A stretch of DNA of 64,000 bases from Cyclobacteriaceae bacterium. GTDB lineage: Bacteria; Bacteroidota; Bacteroidia; Cytophagales; Cyclobacteriaceae. The position numbers were made by a program, and so were the translations under genes. Positions 25,967 to 35,233 of the stretch are shown piece after piece. The stretch lies in contig JAHBUD010000001.1 of the NCBI GenBank assembly GCA_019638255.1, positions 992,001 to 1,056,000 of the forward strand, written 5' to 3'. How positions within the stretch are numbered: position 1 is the first letter of the stretch; every line of letters begins with the position of its first letter. Under the pieces are notes generated by a model, which was given only the letters and a program-made list of their open reading frames with translations, was not told the origin of the DNA and searched no databases.

Positions 25967-28531
25967 ATGATGTTCAGAAAATCAAGCTTTTTACTGATGT
26001 CAACGCTAATACTTTTGACATTTTCCCCTGAAGTATTAGGTCAACATCTAATTAAAGGTCAATTGTTTGATGGCTCATCCAACGAACCCCTGATTGGCGC
26101 GACCGTATCCGTAAAGGGAAGTAATGCCGGGGCGGCCACCGGTGCAGATGGAAAATTTGAACTGAAGTATTCAGGCGACTTCCCGGTTACGCTGCGCGTT
26201 TCGTATGTAGGCTACGATTCGAAAGAAGTGGTGGTGGACGGAAAGAGCGACCTGTCGGTTTCGCTGGTAGTGTCCAGTTCTGCACTGTCGGAAGTGCTGG
26301 TAACTGCGCGGAGAAGAAAAGAAGAAGTGCAGGATATCCCCATTCCTATTACAGTGCTGGGCTCAGTACAAATTGAAAATACGGTTTCGTTTAATGTTAA
26401 CCGTGTTAAAGAACTTATTCCCTCTGTTCAACTCTATTCATCAAATCCACGTAACACCACCATTAATATTCGCGGAATAGGTTCAACGTTCGGACTGACG
26501 AATGATGGTATTGATCCGGGTGTAGGCTTTTATGTTGATGGTGTTTACTATGCCCGCCCAGCTGCGACTACCATCGACTTTATTGATATCGAACAAATTG
26601 AAGTTCTTCGCGGACCGCAAGGAACCTTGTTTGGAAAAAACACCACTGCCGGAACATTTAACATTACTACAAACAAGCCAAGTTTTAGATCGGGCGGTAA
26701 TGTTGAGTTGAGCTACGGTAATTTCGGATTTACGCAAGCTAAGGCTTCGGTAACAGGACCACTGGTAGAAGACAAGCTCGCACTGCGTTTATCGTTTACC
26801 GGTACGCACCGCGATGGATTGGTCTACAATGAGCGAACGGAGAAGTATGTCAACACGCTAAATAACGTTGGCGTACGCGGGCAACTCCTGTATCTCCCTA
26901 CTGATAAAATTGAAGTATTGTTTGCAGTAGATCATACCCGCCAGCGCCCTGATGGGTATGCTCAGGTGTTTGCCGGTGTGGCTCCAACACAGCGAGCTGC
27001 CTATCGCCAATTTGAAAACATCATAACCGATTTGAATTATGACTTACCCACACGCAACCCATTTGACCGGGTGATTGATCATGATACACCGTGGAAGTCG
27101 GGACAAGATATGGGCGGTATTTCGCTGAATGCTGATTTTGATTTGGGTAAAGGCAAACTCACCTCTACCACGGCCTACCGGTACTGGACGTGGGATCCGT
27201 CTAACGACAGGGATTTTACAGGGCTGCAAGGTTTACGATTATCACAGGCGCCATCCAAACATTACCAGCTCTCGCAGGAACTTCGGTATGCCGGTGAGTT
27301 CACACAAAAGTTGAGCGGTGTGTTTGGGGTCTTTCTGTTCAGCCAAAATCTTAAATCCGATCCTGTTCATACAGAAGAAGCCGGTAAAGACCAGTGGCGA
27401 TTTTCACAAAGTACTACCAGTAATTTGTGGGCAACACCGGGCTTGCTCGATGGCTATGGCATAAAGACCACGCAGTTATTTGAAAATTTCAGTGGGGCTG
27501 TTTTTGGTCAGCTCGACTGGGCCGTTACCGATAAATTTTCAGTGTTGCCCGGCATCCGCATCAACTACGACACGAAAAAAGTTGACTTTTCGCGGGTAAC
27601 CTATGGCGGGTTGGAAACAGACGATCCGGCACTGATCGCCATTAAACGTTCGGTGTACAACGACCAGGCCTTTGTAGCCGATGCAGACGAGACCAACTAT
27701 TCGGGACAATTAACCCTTACCTATAAGGTCAGCAAGTTTATTAAAACCTTTGCTACCTATGCCCTTGGCTTTAAACCAATTGGGCTTAACCTGGGTGGCT
27801 TGCCCAACGTTGCTGGTCAGCCGTTGGTAGAGCTTGCCGTTATCAAGCCAGAACAAGTGAACCATGTTGAACTAGGCATTAAAACCCAGCCATTTGCCAA
27901 CGCTATTTTCAACCTTACTCTTTTCAACACCGACATTCGCGATTATCAAACGCTTGTGCAGGTGGCAGACTTAGCCGTAAATCGTGGTTTCCTTGCCAAT
28001 GCTGAAAAAGTACGGGTGCGTGGTGTGGAAGTAGATGCGAGTTACCGGTACAAAAAAGTAATTGCCTTAAATGGCGCCTTAAGTTTTACCGATGGCACTT
28101 ATGTTTCGTTTCCTAACGCACCACCGCCATTGGAAGGTACCGGTGGAGAAACATTTAAAGATATCTCAGGTGGACAACTGCCCGGCATTTCCCGGTGGGC
28201 CGCAACACTTGGTGCAGAATCGGCTGTTCGTGGTAGATTTTTAGGACAATCAGGTGATTACTTTGTTGGGCTAGATGCTTTCTATCGATCTTCCTTTTCT
28301 TCCAGTCCGTCACCATCGCAATACCTGAATATTGATGGCTATGCGTTGCTGAACGGCAGGCTTGGCTACCGAGCCGCAGAAGGTGTTACCTTATTTATAT
28401 GGAGCCGGAATTTGCTGAACGTTAATTACTTTGAACAGTTACTGCCGGGCGCTGGTAATGCAGGCCACTATGCGGCAGTGCTGGGCGATCAGCGAACCTT
28501 TGGTATTACCATTCGATACAACATGCCTTAG
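25967..28531 (+). CDS. TonB-dependent receptor with carboxypeptidase-like N-terminal domain
   Basis: 854 residues. Signal peptide ending EVLGQ, then a CarboxypepD_reg-like domain (HLIKGQLFDGSSNEPLIGA, about residues 25-105), a plug domain starting LVTARRRKEEVQDIPIPITV with VEVLRGPQGTLFGKNTTAG-type motifs, and a 22-strand barrel region. Imports a scarce ligand across the outer membrane using TonB energy. No SusD gene follows, so iron complexes, cobalamin or another small ligand are likelier than glycans. It ends in YNMP without the usual terminal aromatic residue. Start could be ATG 25967 or 25970. Confidence 0.93.
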   Translation: MMFRKSSFLLMSTLILLTFSPEVLGQHLIKGQLFDGSSNEPLIGATVSVKGSNAGAATGADGKFELKYSGDFPVTLRVSYVGYDSKEVVVDGKSDLSVSLVVSSSALSEVLVTARRRKEEVQDIPIPITVLGSVQIENTVSFNVNRVKELIPSVQLYSSNPRNTTINIRGIGSTFGLTNDGIDPGVGFYVDGVYYARPAATTIDFIDIEQIEVLRGPQGTLFGKNTTAGTFNITTNKPSFRSGGNVELSYGNFGFTQAKASVTGPLVEDKLALRLSFTGTHRDGLVYNERTEKYVNTLNNVGVRGQLLYLPTDKIEVLFAVDHTRQRPDGYAQVFAGVAPTQRAAYRQFENIITDLNYDLPTRNPFDRVIDHDTPWKSGQDMGGISLNADFDLGKGKLTSTTAYRYWTWDPSNDRDFTGLQGLRLSQAPSKHYQLSQELRYAGEFTQKLSGVFGVFLFSQNLKSDPVHTEEAGKDQWRFSQSTTSNLWATPGLLDGYGIKTTQLFENFSGAVFGQLDWAVTDKFSVLPGIRINYDTKKVDFSRVTYGGLETDDPALIAIKRSVYNDQAFVADADETNYSGQLTLTYKVSKFIKTFATYALGFKPIGLNLGGLPNVAGQPLVELAVIKPEQVNHVELGIKTQPFANAIFNLTLFNTDIRDYQTLVQVADLAVNRGFLANAEKVRVRGVEVDASYRYKKVIALNGALSFTDGTYVSFPNAPPPLEGTGGETFKDISGGQLPGISRWAATLGAESAVRGRFLGQSGDYFVGLDAFYRSSFSSSPSPSQYLNIDGYALLNGRLGYRAAEGVTLFIWSRNLLNVNYFEQLLPGAGNAGHYAAVLGDQRTFGITIRYNMP

Positions 28532-28584
28532 CCAGATGAACCTATGTTATGGTGGAACAAAGAAATTACGAAACATCGTGAAGC

Positions 28585-29391
28585 CTATTTATAAGTTAAG
28601 TAGATAGTATCTCCTTCATGTACTACTCCTGTTGAGTGTGCAAGTACATTCTGCCCAAAATAAATTTTATTGTTATGTTGCCTGTAGGTCGCTAGTGTTT
28701 GTAAAGGTTCTTTTCCTTTTATTCCTTTCTCCGGATTTACGGTTGTGAGCACACAGCGAGCACAATTTTTTACTCCGACAAACTGCACCTCACCAATCGA
28801 AAAATTTTTCCATTGGTCTTCTTCATAGGATTGCCCGCCCGTGAACACAAAATTCGGCCGGAAGCGCTGCATGGTAATGGGCTCCTGAAGCCTGCCGTTT
28901 AAATCATCCAGCGAAGCCTGGCCAACGATTAAAAATGGGTAGCCATCCGCCAGGCTTACTTGTTCATTGTGGATGGCGTAATTCTTATCAACGGGTCGTG
29001 AATTTGTTTCTGGAAAGTGCATGAGCCGGCATTTCATAGTGAGTTGGTCAGAGAACCACTCGCTGATCTGCTTATCCACTTCAACCGCTTGAACGTTATC
29101 ATCCCAGATGGTTGCCGTTTCTTCATGCATGGAAAAGGTATTTGTGTTGAACTGAACAGATGCTCCATTGGTCTGATGCTGAATTGCTAATTGTTCATTG
29201 CTCATTGTTAATTGAAAAAGCGCCAGCTTCGGATGTTCACGCTGTGTGATAAACCGATTTTGTTCATCCACCAGCATCCAACGCCTGTCATATTCCAGAC
29301 CCTTTTCCATAACCCTTGCCAGTGGAAGACGAATGCCCCCCAATGACTTAATCGGATAAATCCATATTTCGCTCAGGTGTAGTTCAGGCAT
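28585..29391 (-). CDS. MOSC domain protein (YcbX/mARC-like)
   Basis: 268 residues from ATG 29391; the frame opens at 29430, but the homologous start is SEIWIYPIKSLGG. N-terminal MOSC_N beta-barrel domain, then a MOSC domain with the Mo-ligand Cys in NCARCVLTTVNPEKG. Such proteins bind sulfurated Mo cofactor and, in the YcbX/mARC group, reduce N-hydroxylated compounds. This is a second Mo-related gene in the window, 7.5 kb from the Mo-hydroxylase operon. Divergent from msrB. Confidence 0.9.
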   Translation of the reverse strand: MPELHLSEIWIYPIKSLGGIRLPLARVMEKGLEYDRRWMLVDEQNRFITQREHPKLALFQLTMSNEQLAIQHQTNGASVQFNTNTFSMHEETATIWDDNVQAVEVDKQISEWFSDQLTMKCRLMHFPETNSRPVDKNYAIHNEQVSLADGYPFLIVGQASLDDLNGRLQEPITMQRFRPNFVFTGGQSYEEDQWKNFSIGEVQFVGVKNCARCVLTTVNPEKGIKGKEPLQTLATYRQHNNKIYFGQNVLAHSTGVVHEGDTIYLTYK

Positions 29392-29487
29392 GTTTATTAT
29401 TTTTCTTCGCACGAACTTATTAAATTCCATTTCGCCTGTGAAACTTTACCGGATAATAAGTGTTTATAAAGCAATACCTTCAATGGC

Positions 29488-29994
29488 ATGAATAACAAAT
29501 TCCTGATTTTTTTACCCATCCTATTTTACTCCTGTATGTTCGGACAAGACATGAAATCAAAAATTATTGAAAAAGAAAAGCCGGTAGTGGCAGAACAAAA
29601 GGTTTTTAAAACAGAAGACGAGTGGAAGAAAACACTTACACCTGAACAATATCAGATTTTGCGTCAAAAGGGCACTGAGCGTCCATATACCGGAAAATTC
29701 TATAAGACTAATGATAAAGGTGTTTACACGTGTGCAGCGTGTGATGCCGAGCTGTTTACCTCCGATATGAAATTTGATTCCGATTGTGGCTGGCCCAGTT
29801 TTGATCAGGCTATGGCGGGTGGGAAAATAAAATACGAGGTAGATCGATCACACGGTTGGACACGCACTGAAATAATGTGTGCCAACTGTGGAGGACACTT
29901 AGGTCATGTATTTGATGATGGCCCCACCATTACCGGAAAGCGGTACTGCGTTAACTCCTTATCGCTTAATTTCTACCGGGAGAAAAAAGATTAA
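29488..29994 (+). CDS. msrB: Lipoprotein methionine-R-sulfoxide reductase MsrB
   Basis: 168 residues. The N-terminal ILFYSC (Cys16) looks like a lipobox, so the enzyme is probably envelope-anchored. Zinc ligands are C82/C85 (CAAC) and C131/C134 (CANC); the catalytic Cys154 sits in RYCVNSLSL. Conserved GWPSF (after C100), [12 protein letters not shown] and the [11 protein letters not shown] loop are intact. It reduces methionine-R-sulfoxide in oxidised envelope proteins. The N-terminal 45 residues ahead of the domain are a Lys/Glu-rich linker. Confidence 0.95.
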   Translation: MNNKFLIFLPILFYSCMFGQDMKSKIIEKEKPVVAEQKVFKTEDEWKKTLTPEQYQILRQKGTERPYTGKFYKTNDKGVYTCAACDAELFTSDMKFDSDCGWPSFDQAMAGGKIKYEVDRSHGWTRTEIMCANCGGHLGHVFDDGPTITGKRYCVNSLSLNFYREKKD

Positions 29995-30012
29995 TTCCGG
30001 ATGGATTATTTT

Positions 30013-31662
30013 TTAGCTGTATAATTTCTTGTAGTACTCATCCGCCATCCGGGCAGAATCAAAGAACGGCACAACTTCTCTCATTCCGGCTTTCATAATG
30101 CTGTTCCACTTTTTTGGATTGCTGTAATACATCGGAATTACTTCATTCTCCAACAGGTCGTAAAGTGTGTTGGCTTCTTCTTTGTCCTTATCACCAACCG
30201 AAAGTTCATCCGGAGCAGGTTGAATGATGAAAGCATTTTTTCCGTGCTTGGCAAATTCCGGAACCCATCCATCGGGAATTGAGCAATTGATTGATCCGTT
30301 CATCGCGGCCGTCATGCCGGAAGTACCCGATGCTTCGTGGTACAATCGTGGGTTGTTCAGCCACACGTCCGATCCTCTTTTCAAATGGCCTGAAAGCCAA
30401 AGTTCGTAACCCGTTAAAATGGTGCAGTTTTTTAAGCCTTGAATTTTCCAGTGAATTTCATTGAAGATGTTAATGCTTTCAAAGTCTTCGGGGTAGGGTT
30501 TACCCGCCCAGATAATCTGGACCGGAAACTCTTTGTTCGTTACAATTTTTGTGAACCGGTTGAAGTCGCGTAACAATAAATTTGCACGCTTATAACCGGC
30601 AAAGCGTCTTGCCCAAACAATGGTCAATATATTTTCATCGAATAATTTTCCGGTTTGGTTAGCCACCACACGAAAGAGTTTCTTCTTGAGCATTTTTTTA
30701 CGGCTCACCAGTTTCTCGTCATCGTCTTTCGCCAAGGCCTTCTCCAACATGTAGTCGTGCCAATACGTTTTATTTTGTGCGTTGGTAATGGCATCAATCG
30801 GACAAATACCTGAATAATCCTGCCACATCTTTCGGGCTACTTCGCCATGAAGTTGCGAAACACCGTTTGCTTTTTTTGCAATGCGTAGCGCAGTAAGGGT
30901 ATAGTTTAGTGTTCCGTTCTCAGGATAGACATATTCCTCAACCTGCTTCATCGTTAACCCGTTGAAGAAACTCATTTTCTCCAATAGCGTAATGTTGTGT
31001 TCTTCATTGCCGGCTTTCTCGGGCGTGTGGGTGGTGAACGCAACACGTTTGCGCACTTCATCCAGATTTTTGAATTTATCGAGCAGGTAAAAGCATAACG
31101 GCAGCGCATGGCCTTCATTCATGTGGTAGATTTCCGTTTCACGGCCTAACACTTCAAGGAGTTTAGCGCCTCCTGCACCTAATAATATAGATTGTGAAAT
31201 GCGCGTTGCTTCATTTGGATCGTAGAGCCGGTGGCTGATTGTTCGGGCCAGGTGATCGTTATCTTCAATATCGGTGGATAATAAAAACAAGGGGGCGCTT
31301 TTAAAAACCGATGGCTTGAGCAGAAAGGCTTTTACGTAAACCCTTGCATTATTAATGGTAATCGGAAACAGGATACCTGTGTCGGTAAGGAATGAATACT
31401 CCTTATTGCGAAAACCTGCCCGCATGGTTTGATCTTCATTTCGTTCCTGATCGTAGTAACCTTTCTTCCAAAGAATACCAATGCCGATCATATTTTGCTT
31501 TAGCTCATAGGCGCTGCGCATGTGTGAGCCGGCAAGGAAACCTAAACCACCTGAATAGATTTTCAGGGGTTGATCGATGGCAAACTCCATGGAGAAGTAA
31601 GCTACCGGTTTTGAATATTCTTTACTGAATTTGTAAGGGAAGAGGTTGGTCAGGTCGAACAT
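30013..31662 (-). CDS. GT35 alpha-glucan phosphorylase-like protein lacking the PLP lysine
   Basis: 549 residues, a short GT35 (glycogen phosphorylase) family protein: VAYFSMEFAID and KIYSGGLGFLAGSH at the N-terminus, EIYHMNEGHALPL, AFTTHTPEKAGNEEH, TIVWARRFAGYKRANLL and the EASGTSG motif. In true phosphorylases the next residues are MKxAxNG, with Lys carrying pyridoxal phosphate; here they are MTAAMNGS, so position 451 is Thr. Codon ACG at 30312-30310 reads clearly. The sequence is otherwise well conserved, so it is not a decayed gene. It may be a transferase or a phosphorylase that works without the cofactor; homologs should be checked. Confidence 0.85.
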   Translation of the reverse strand: MFDLTNLFPYKFSKEYSKPVAYFSMEFAIDQPLKIYSGGLGFLAGSHMRSAYELKQNMIGIGILWKKGYYDQERNEDQTMRAGFRNKEYSFLTDTGILFPITINNARVYVKAFLLKPSVFKSAPLFLLSTDIEDNDHLARTISHRLYDPNEATRISQSILLGAGGAKLLEVLGRETEIYHMNEGHALPLCFYLLDKFKNLDEVRKRVAFTTHTPEKAGNEEHNITLLEKMSFFNGLTMKQVEEYVYPENGTLNYTLTALRIAKKANGVSQLHGEVARKMWQDYSGICPIDAITNAQNKTYWHDYMLEKALAKDDDEKLVSRKKMLKKKLFRVVANQTGKLFDENILTIVWARRFAGYKRANLLLRDFNRFTKIVTNKEFPVQIIWAGKPYPEDFESINIFNEIHWKIQGLKNCTILTGYELWLSGHLKRGSDVWLNNPRLYHEASGTSGMTAAMNGSINCSIPDGWVPEFAKHGKNAFIIQPAPDELSVGDKDKEEANTLYDLLENEVIPMYYSNPKKWNSIMKAGMREVVPFFDSARMADEYYKKLYS

Positions 31663-31756
31663 AAGCTTGAATTGGAAACTGCGAAACTAACAAATCAGGA
31701 GCAGTTCAGTTCGAAGTATTTATGAATGAGTAATGCAAACGATTGAGAAGAAACTT

Positions 31757-32746
31757 TTAGCGTGATAATTCGGCCAGCAGTTGTTGCAATGAAGTATGTG
31801 TAGTGTCATTAAAAGTCCAGACTATCCCTTCACCGGATGAGAAAATACTTACCGGGAGCCCCTTATTTTCATCCAGCACGTACCCGTTTCGTTCCAAAGC
31901 ATTTTTAGTCCATAAATAGGCATGTCCATCACCGCTCAGCGCGATAACAGTATTTCGCCACGCACTGTGTGAAACCTTTCCGGTTTTTAGATCAAATCCC
32001 TTGAATTGAAATATTTCATCGAAGGTTCCGTTCAGCACAAGGTCTTCCGGAATGCCGGTGATGATCTCTTTGTTTTTGCCGGTGAGCCAAATGGTGTCTG
32101 CGGTTTGGAGGGCAAGGTCCAATTCATGTGTCGCGACAAGTATTGTTTTCCCGGAATCATGCGCTAGGTTTCGCAGCAGGTTCATAATCTCCACACGATT
32201 GTTCAGGTCGAGGTGGGCGGTGGGCTCATCCAATAAAACAACAGGAGTATCCTGGGCCAATGCGCGGGCAACCATGACCATTTGCATCTGGCCGTCACTC
32301 AGTTCATAGAGTTTTTTTTCAATAAGCGTTTCAATTCTTGTTTGCTTTATTGCCTGTTCTACAAAAGCCTCATCATGATCATTTAGCTTTAAATTCCAGT
32401 CGAGGTAGGGATAGCGTCCGTACGTTACCAGTTCGAGCACGGTCATGTTCAGTGCAGTAATCCTATCCGTGAGTACAACTGAAATAATCTCTTCCCTTTT
32501 GGAGTTGGTTGATTGCGAAGGGGTAAGAATTGATCCTGCGATTGGAGGTTGTAATCCTGCTAGTGTACGGATCAAGGTTGATTTGCCGATACCGTTCGGC
32601 CCCATAAAACACACCAACTCACCTTGATGTAAAACAAGCTTCAGGTTTTCCAGTAAAACATTAGTTGTAGAGCCAGACTTGTAGCCAACCGTGAGATTAT
32701 TGACGAGGAGTACCGCTGTATCGCTGTGGTTTTGCTGGGGCTTCAT
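31757..32746 (-). CDS. FecE/BtuD-type ABC transporter ATPase
   Basis: 329 residues. Walker A GPNGIGKST at 49-57, signature LSDGQMQMV, Walker B VVLLDEPTAHLD and the H-loop TILVATHELDLAL. Energises a FecCD-type permease for iron-siderophore, heme or cobalamin import. The core ends near residue 250; a C-terminal extension of about 80 residues follows, longer than usual for this family. Overlaps the permease gene by 4 bp (ATGA), so the two are coupled. No substrate-binding protein is adjacent. Confidence 0.92.
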   Translation of the reverse strand: MKPQQNHSDTAVLLVNNLTVGYKSGSTTNVLLENLKLVLHQGELVCFMGPNGIGKSTLIRTLAGLQPPIAGSILTPSQSTNSKREEIISVVLTDRITALNMTVLELVTYGRYPYLDWNLKLNDHDEAFVEQAIKQTRIETLIEKKLYELSDGQMQMVMVARALAQDTPVVLLDEPTAHLDLNNRVEIMNLLRNLAHDSGKTILVATHELDLALQTADTIWLTGKNKEIITGIPEDLVLNGTFDEIFQFKGFDLKTGKVSHSAWRNTVIALSGDGHAYLWTKNALERNGYVLDENKGLPVSIFSSGEGIVWTFNDTTHTSLQQLLAELSR

Positions 32747-33759
32747 GTGCGAATCTTTTTATTCCGGACAATAACCCAAATAACCACCGGTGACCCAATC
32801 AGTGAAGTAATGGCATTGATTGGCAGAACAAATGAACTGCCAGGCATCTGTGCAACGGTATCGCATAGCAGCATGACCGATGCCCCGGCCAATACAGTAC
32901 CCGGCACCAGAATTTTATGGTTGGTTGTGTTGATCAAAAGTTTGGCGAGGTGAGGAACGGCTAATCCGATAAATGCTATCGGGCCGCAAAAGGCTGTAAC
33001 GGATCCAGCCAAAAAACTGGTGCACAATATTATAAGTATCCTCGCCTTGCCGATTTGAATGCCAAGGGCAGTAGCATAATTATCTCCGAGTAGCCAGGCA
33101 TTTAATGGTTTGGCAAGAACTAACGAGAGTATAAATCCGACTGAGAACACCGCTCCCAGCATAGCAATTTCTGGCCAGCTTAACCCGCCCATGCTGCCGA
33201 AAGTCCAAACTAAAAAATAGTGCTGATCTTCCGATCGGCTGGTAAACTGCAACACACTCACCAGGGATGATGCCGCGGCACCAATCATTATTCCAATCAG
33301 CAGCAGCGAAGCATTGTCTTTTATCCGGTGGGCTACCGCTAAAACCAATAACAACACAAGGCCTGATCCAAAAGATGCCGCCAAGGCTATTGCAAATGGC
33401 CCTGTGATTAGCGAGGTTGCAAATGTTCCGGCCATTACAAGCATCGCCACAGCCAAACTTGCCCCAGAGCTAAGTCCCAGCACATCAGGTCCTGCCAGTG
33501 CATTCCTGAAGAGTGTTTGCATGAGTAATCCACCCAGCGCCAGGGAGCCCCCGGCCAGCATACAGGTTAGGGCTTTGGTTAGCCGAAAGTCTATTATAAT
33601 GTTTCTCCATACCGGATTTTCTGGATTACCCCCAAAAAGTGTGACTACTGAGTCTTTAAGTGGAATAGGAACACTCCCTACGGATATATTGATCAGAAAG
33701 AGTGCGATCATAAGCACGATCAGGAGCATCCAGTACTGTCGAAGCAGAAAGTTCTTCAT
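32743..33759 (-). CDS. FecCD-family ABC transporter permease
   Basis: 338 residues with about nine or ten transmembrane helices. Family features: GGSLALGGLLMQTLFRNALA in the second helix region, GSFGSGLVLLLVL-like hydrophobic stretches, the coupling region GLAVPHLAKLL near the C-terminus. Forms the inner-membrane channel for iron-complex or vitamin B12 uptake. First gene of the two-gene unit, transcribed away from the ribosomal cluster; 206 bp separate its start from rplC. Confidence 0.92.
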   Translation of the reverse strand: MKNFLLRQYWMLLIVLMIALFLINISVGSVPIPLKDSVVTLFGGNPENPVWRNIIIDFRLTKALTCMLAGGSLALGGLLMQTLFRNALAGPDVLGLSSGASLAVAMLVMAGTFATSLITGPFAIALAASFGSGLVLLLVLAVAHRIKDNASLLLIGIMIGAAASSLVSVLQFTSRSEDQHYFLVWTFGSMGGLSWPEIAMLGAVFSVGFILSLVLAKPLNAWLLGDNYATALGIQIGKARILIILCTSFLAGSVTAFCGPIAFIGLAVPHLAKLLINTTNHKILVPGTVLAGASVMLLCDTVAQMPGSSFVLPINAITSLIGSPVVIWVIVRNKKIRT

Positions 33760-33873
33760 TGGAAAGTCGAGTGGGCAATGATACTTAAAAACCTGCTTTT
33801 TTAACCCTTACTGCCAAAAAGCATGGCCTTTCCTATCCAAGCCTTTAGTTCCTATAAAATTTTAAATCGCGGA

Positions 33874-33904
33874 TTTGTTAACTACCCTTTATCTCCTATC
33901 TTTG
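33874..33904 (+). promoter_or_regulatory. Promoter of the rplC operon
   Basis: TTTG (33874-33877), 19-bp spacer, TATCTTTG (33897-33904), followed by CAG. Both elements are exact. The leader to ATG 33966 is about 55 bp and contains a hairpin, TTTTGCG with CGCAAAA (about 33912-33934). Confidence 0.85.
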
Positions 33905-33965
33905 CAGTCCTTTTTGCGTCAAGAAGGCGCAAAATCCTGAAAAACAGCATAAAAAGGTTTCAACC

Positions 33966-34598
33966 ATGCCTGGAATTATAGGACGTAAAGTAGGAATGAC
34001 GAGCATCTATGGCCCGGAAGGCGAGAACATCGCGTGTACGGTTATTGAGGCAGGTCCCTGCGTAGTCACACAAGTAAAAAATGTAGAAACTGACGGATAC
34101 CGTGCAGTTCAGCTTTCTTTCGGTGAGAAGAAGGAGAAGAATTCTACCAGTGCTCACATCGGCCATGTTAAGAAGGCCAACACAACCCCCAAGAGAAACT
34201 TGATAGAGTTTCGCGACTTCCGCGTAGAGTTTGATGGTATTGTAGAACTCGGCAAGGAGATTCGCGTGCAGGATGTATTTAAGGAGGGCGACTTCCTTGA
34301 TGCTGTGGGTACTTCAAAAGGTAAGGGCTTCCAAGGTGTAGTAAAGCGTCACGGTTTTAGCGGTGTGGGTGGAGCTACCCATGGTCAGCATGACCGTTTG
34401 CGTGCACCGGGTTCAATGGGTAACGCTTCGTTTGCATCCCGTGTTCCTAAAGGCAAGCGTTTGGCTGGTCGTATGGGTAACGATAGGGTTAAGCTCACAA
34501 ACCTCAAGGTTGTGAAGATTATGCCTGATCAGAATCTGATTGTTATTAGTGGTTCCGTTCCAGGAGCTAAAAATTCAACTATAATCCTTCAGAAGTAA
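33966..34598 (+). CDS. rplC: 50S ribosomal protein L3
   Basis: 210 residues from ATG 33966. Begins [12 protein letters not shown] and includes the conserved [18 protein letters not shown] loop that reaches the peptidyl transferase centre. First gene of the transcription unit. In most bacteria rpsJ (S10) precedes it; here there is a promoter and then the divergent permease gene. Its TAA overlaps the rplD ATG by one base. Confidence 0.98.
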   Translation: MPGIIGRKVGMTSIYGPEGENIACTVIEAGPCVVTQVKNVETDGYRAVQLSFGEKKEKNSTSAHIGHVKKANTTPKRNLIEFRDFRVEFDGIVELGKEIRVQDVFKEGDFLDAVGTSKGKGFQGVVKRHGFSGVGGATHGQHDRLRAPGSMGNASFASRVPKGKRLAGRMGNDRVKLTNLKVVKIMPDQNLIVISGSVPGAKNSTIILQK

Positions 34599-35233
34599 TG
34601 GAAGTTAGCGTATTAAAATATAGTGGAGAGCAAACTGGCAAGAAAGTAAATCTTTCTGATGCCGTATTTGCCATTGAGCCCAACGACCATGCTATCTACC
34701 TGGATGTGAAGAGCATTCTGGCCAATCAGCGTCAGGGTACACATAAGTCCAAGCAGCGGAACGAGATTGCTGGATCAAGTAAAAAAATCAAGAAGCAAAA
34801 GGGTACGGGTGGAGCTCGTGCGGGTAATATTAAGAACCCTCAATTTAAGGGTGGTGGAAGAGTATTTGGACCCCAGCCTCGTGATTATTCATTTAAGCTG
34901 AATAAGAAGGTGAAGGATTTGGCTCGTAGATCTGCCCTCACGTACAAGGCTAAAGATAAAGCCATTGCTGTGTTGGAAGATTTCAACTTTGAATCTCCTA
35001 AGACCAAGCAATACTTAAGCATGCTTAGCGCACTTTCCCTGGCCGACAAGAAAACACTTCTTGTGTTGCCTGAAGTTGATAAGAATGTTGTGTTGGCCGG
35101 GCGTAACCTGAAGCATGCAAAGATTACAACAGCAGATCAGATCAATACATATGATGTAATGAATGCTGATAATGTGATTTTCATTGAAAGCTCAGTGAGC
35201 AAGGTTGAGAACCTATTAAATAAAGAGTCATGA
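34598..35233 (+). CDS. rplD: 50S ribosomal protein L4
   Basis: 211 residues. Conserved extended loop [16 protein letters not shown] and [13 protein letters not shown] line the exit tunnel. In other bacteria L4 can regulate its own operon; no equivalent leader structure is proven here, although a small hairpin precedes rplC. Overlaps rplW by 4 bp (ATGA). Confidence 0.98.
   Translation: MEVSVLKYSGEQTGKKVNLSDAVFAIEPNDHAIYLDVKSILANQRQGTHKSKQRNEIAGSSKKIKKQKGTGGARAGNIKNPQFKGGGRVFGPQPRDYSFKLNKKVKDLARRSALTYKAKDKAIAVLEDFNFESPKTKQYLSMLSALSLADKKTLLVLPEVDKNVVLAGRNLKHAKITTADQINTYDVMNADNVIFIESSVSKVENLLNKES

Noticed and set aside
33760..33965. Hidden rpsJ gene before rplC
   Set aside because: 206 bp is too short for S10 and no S10 motif is visible in any frame.
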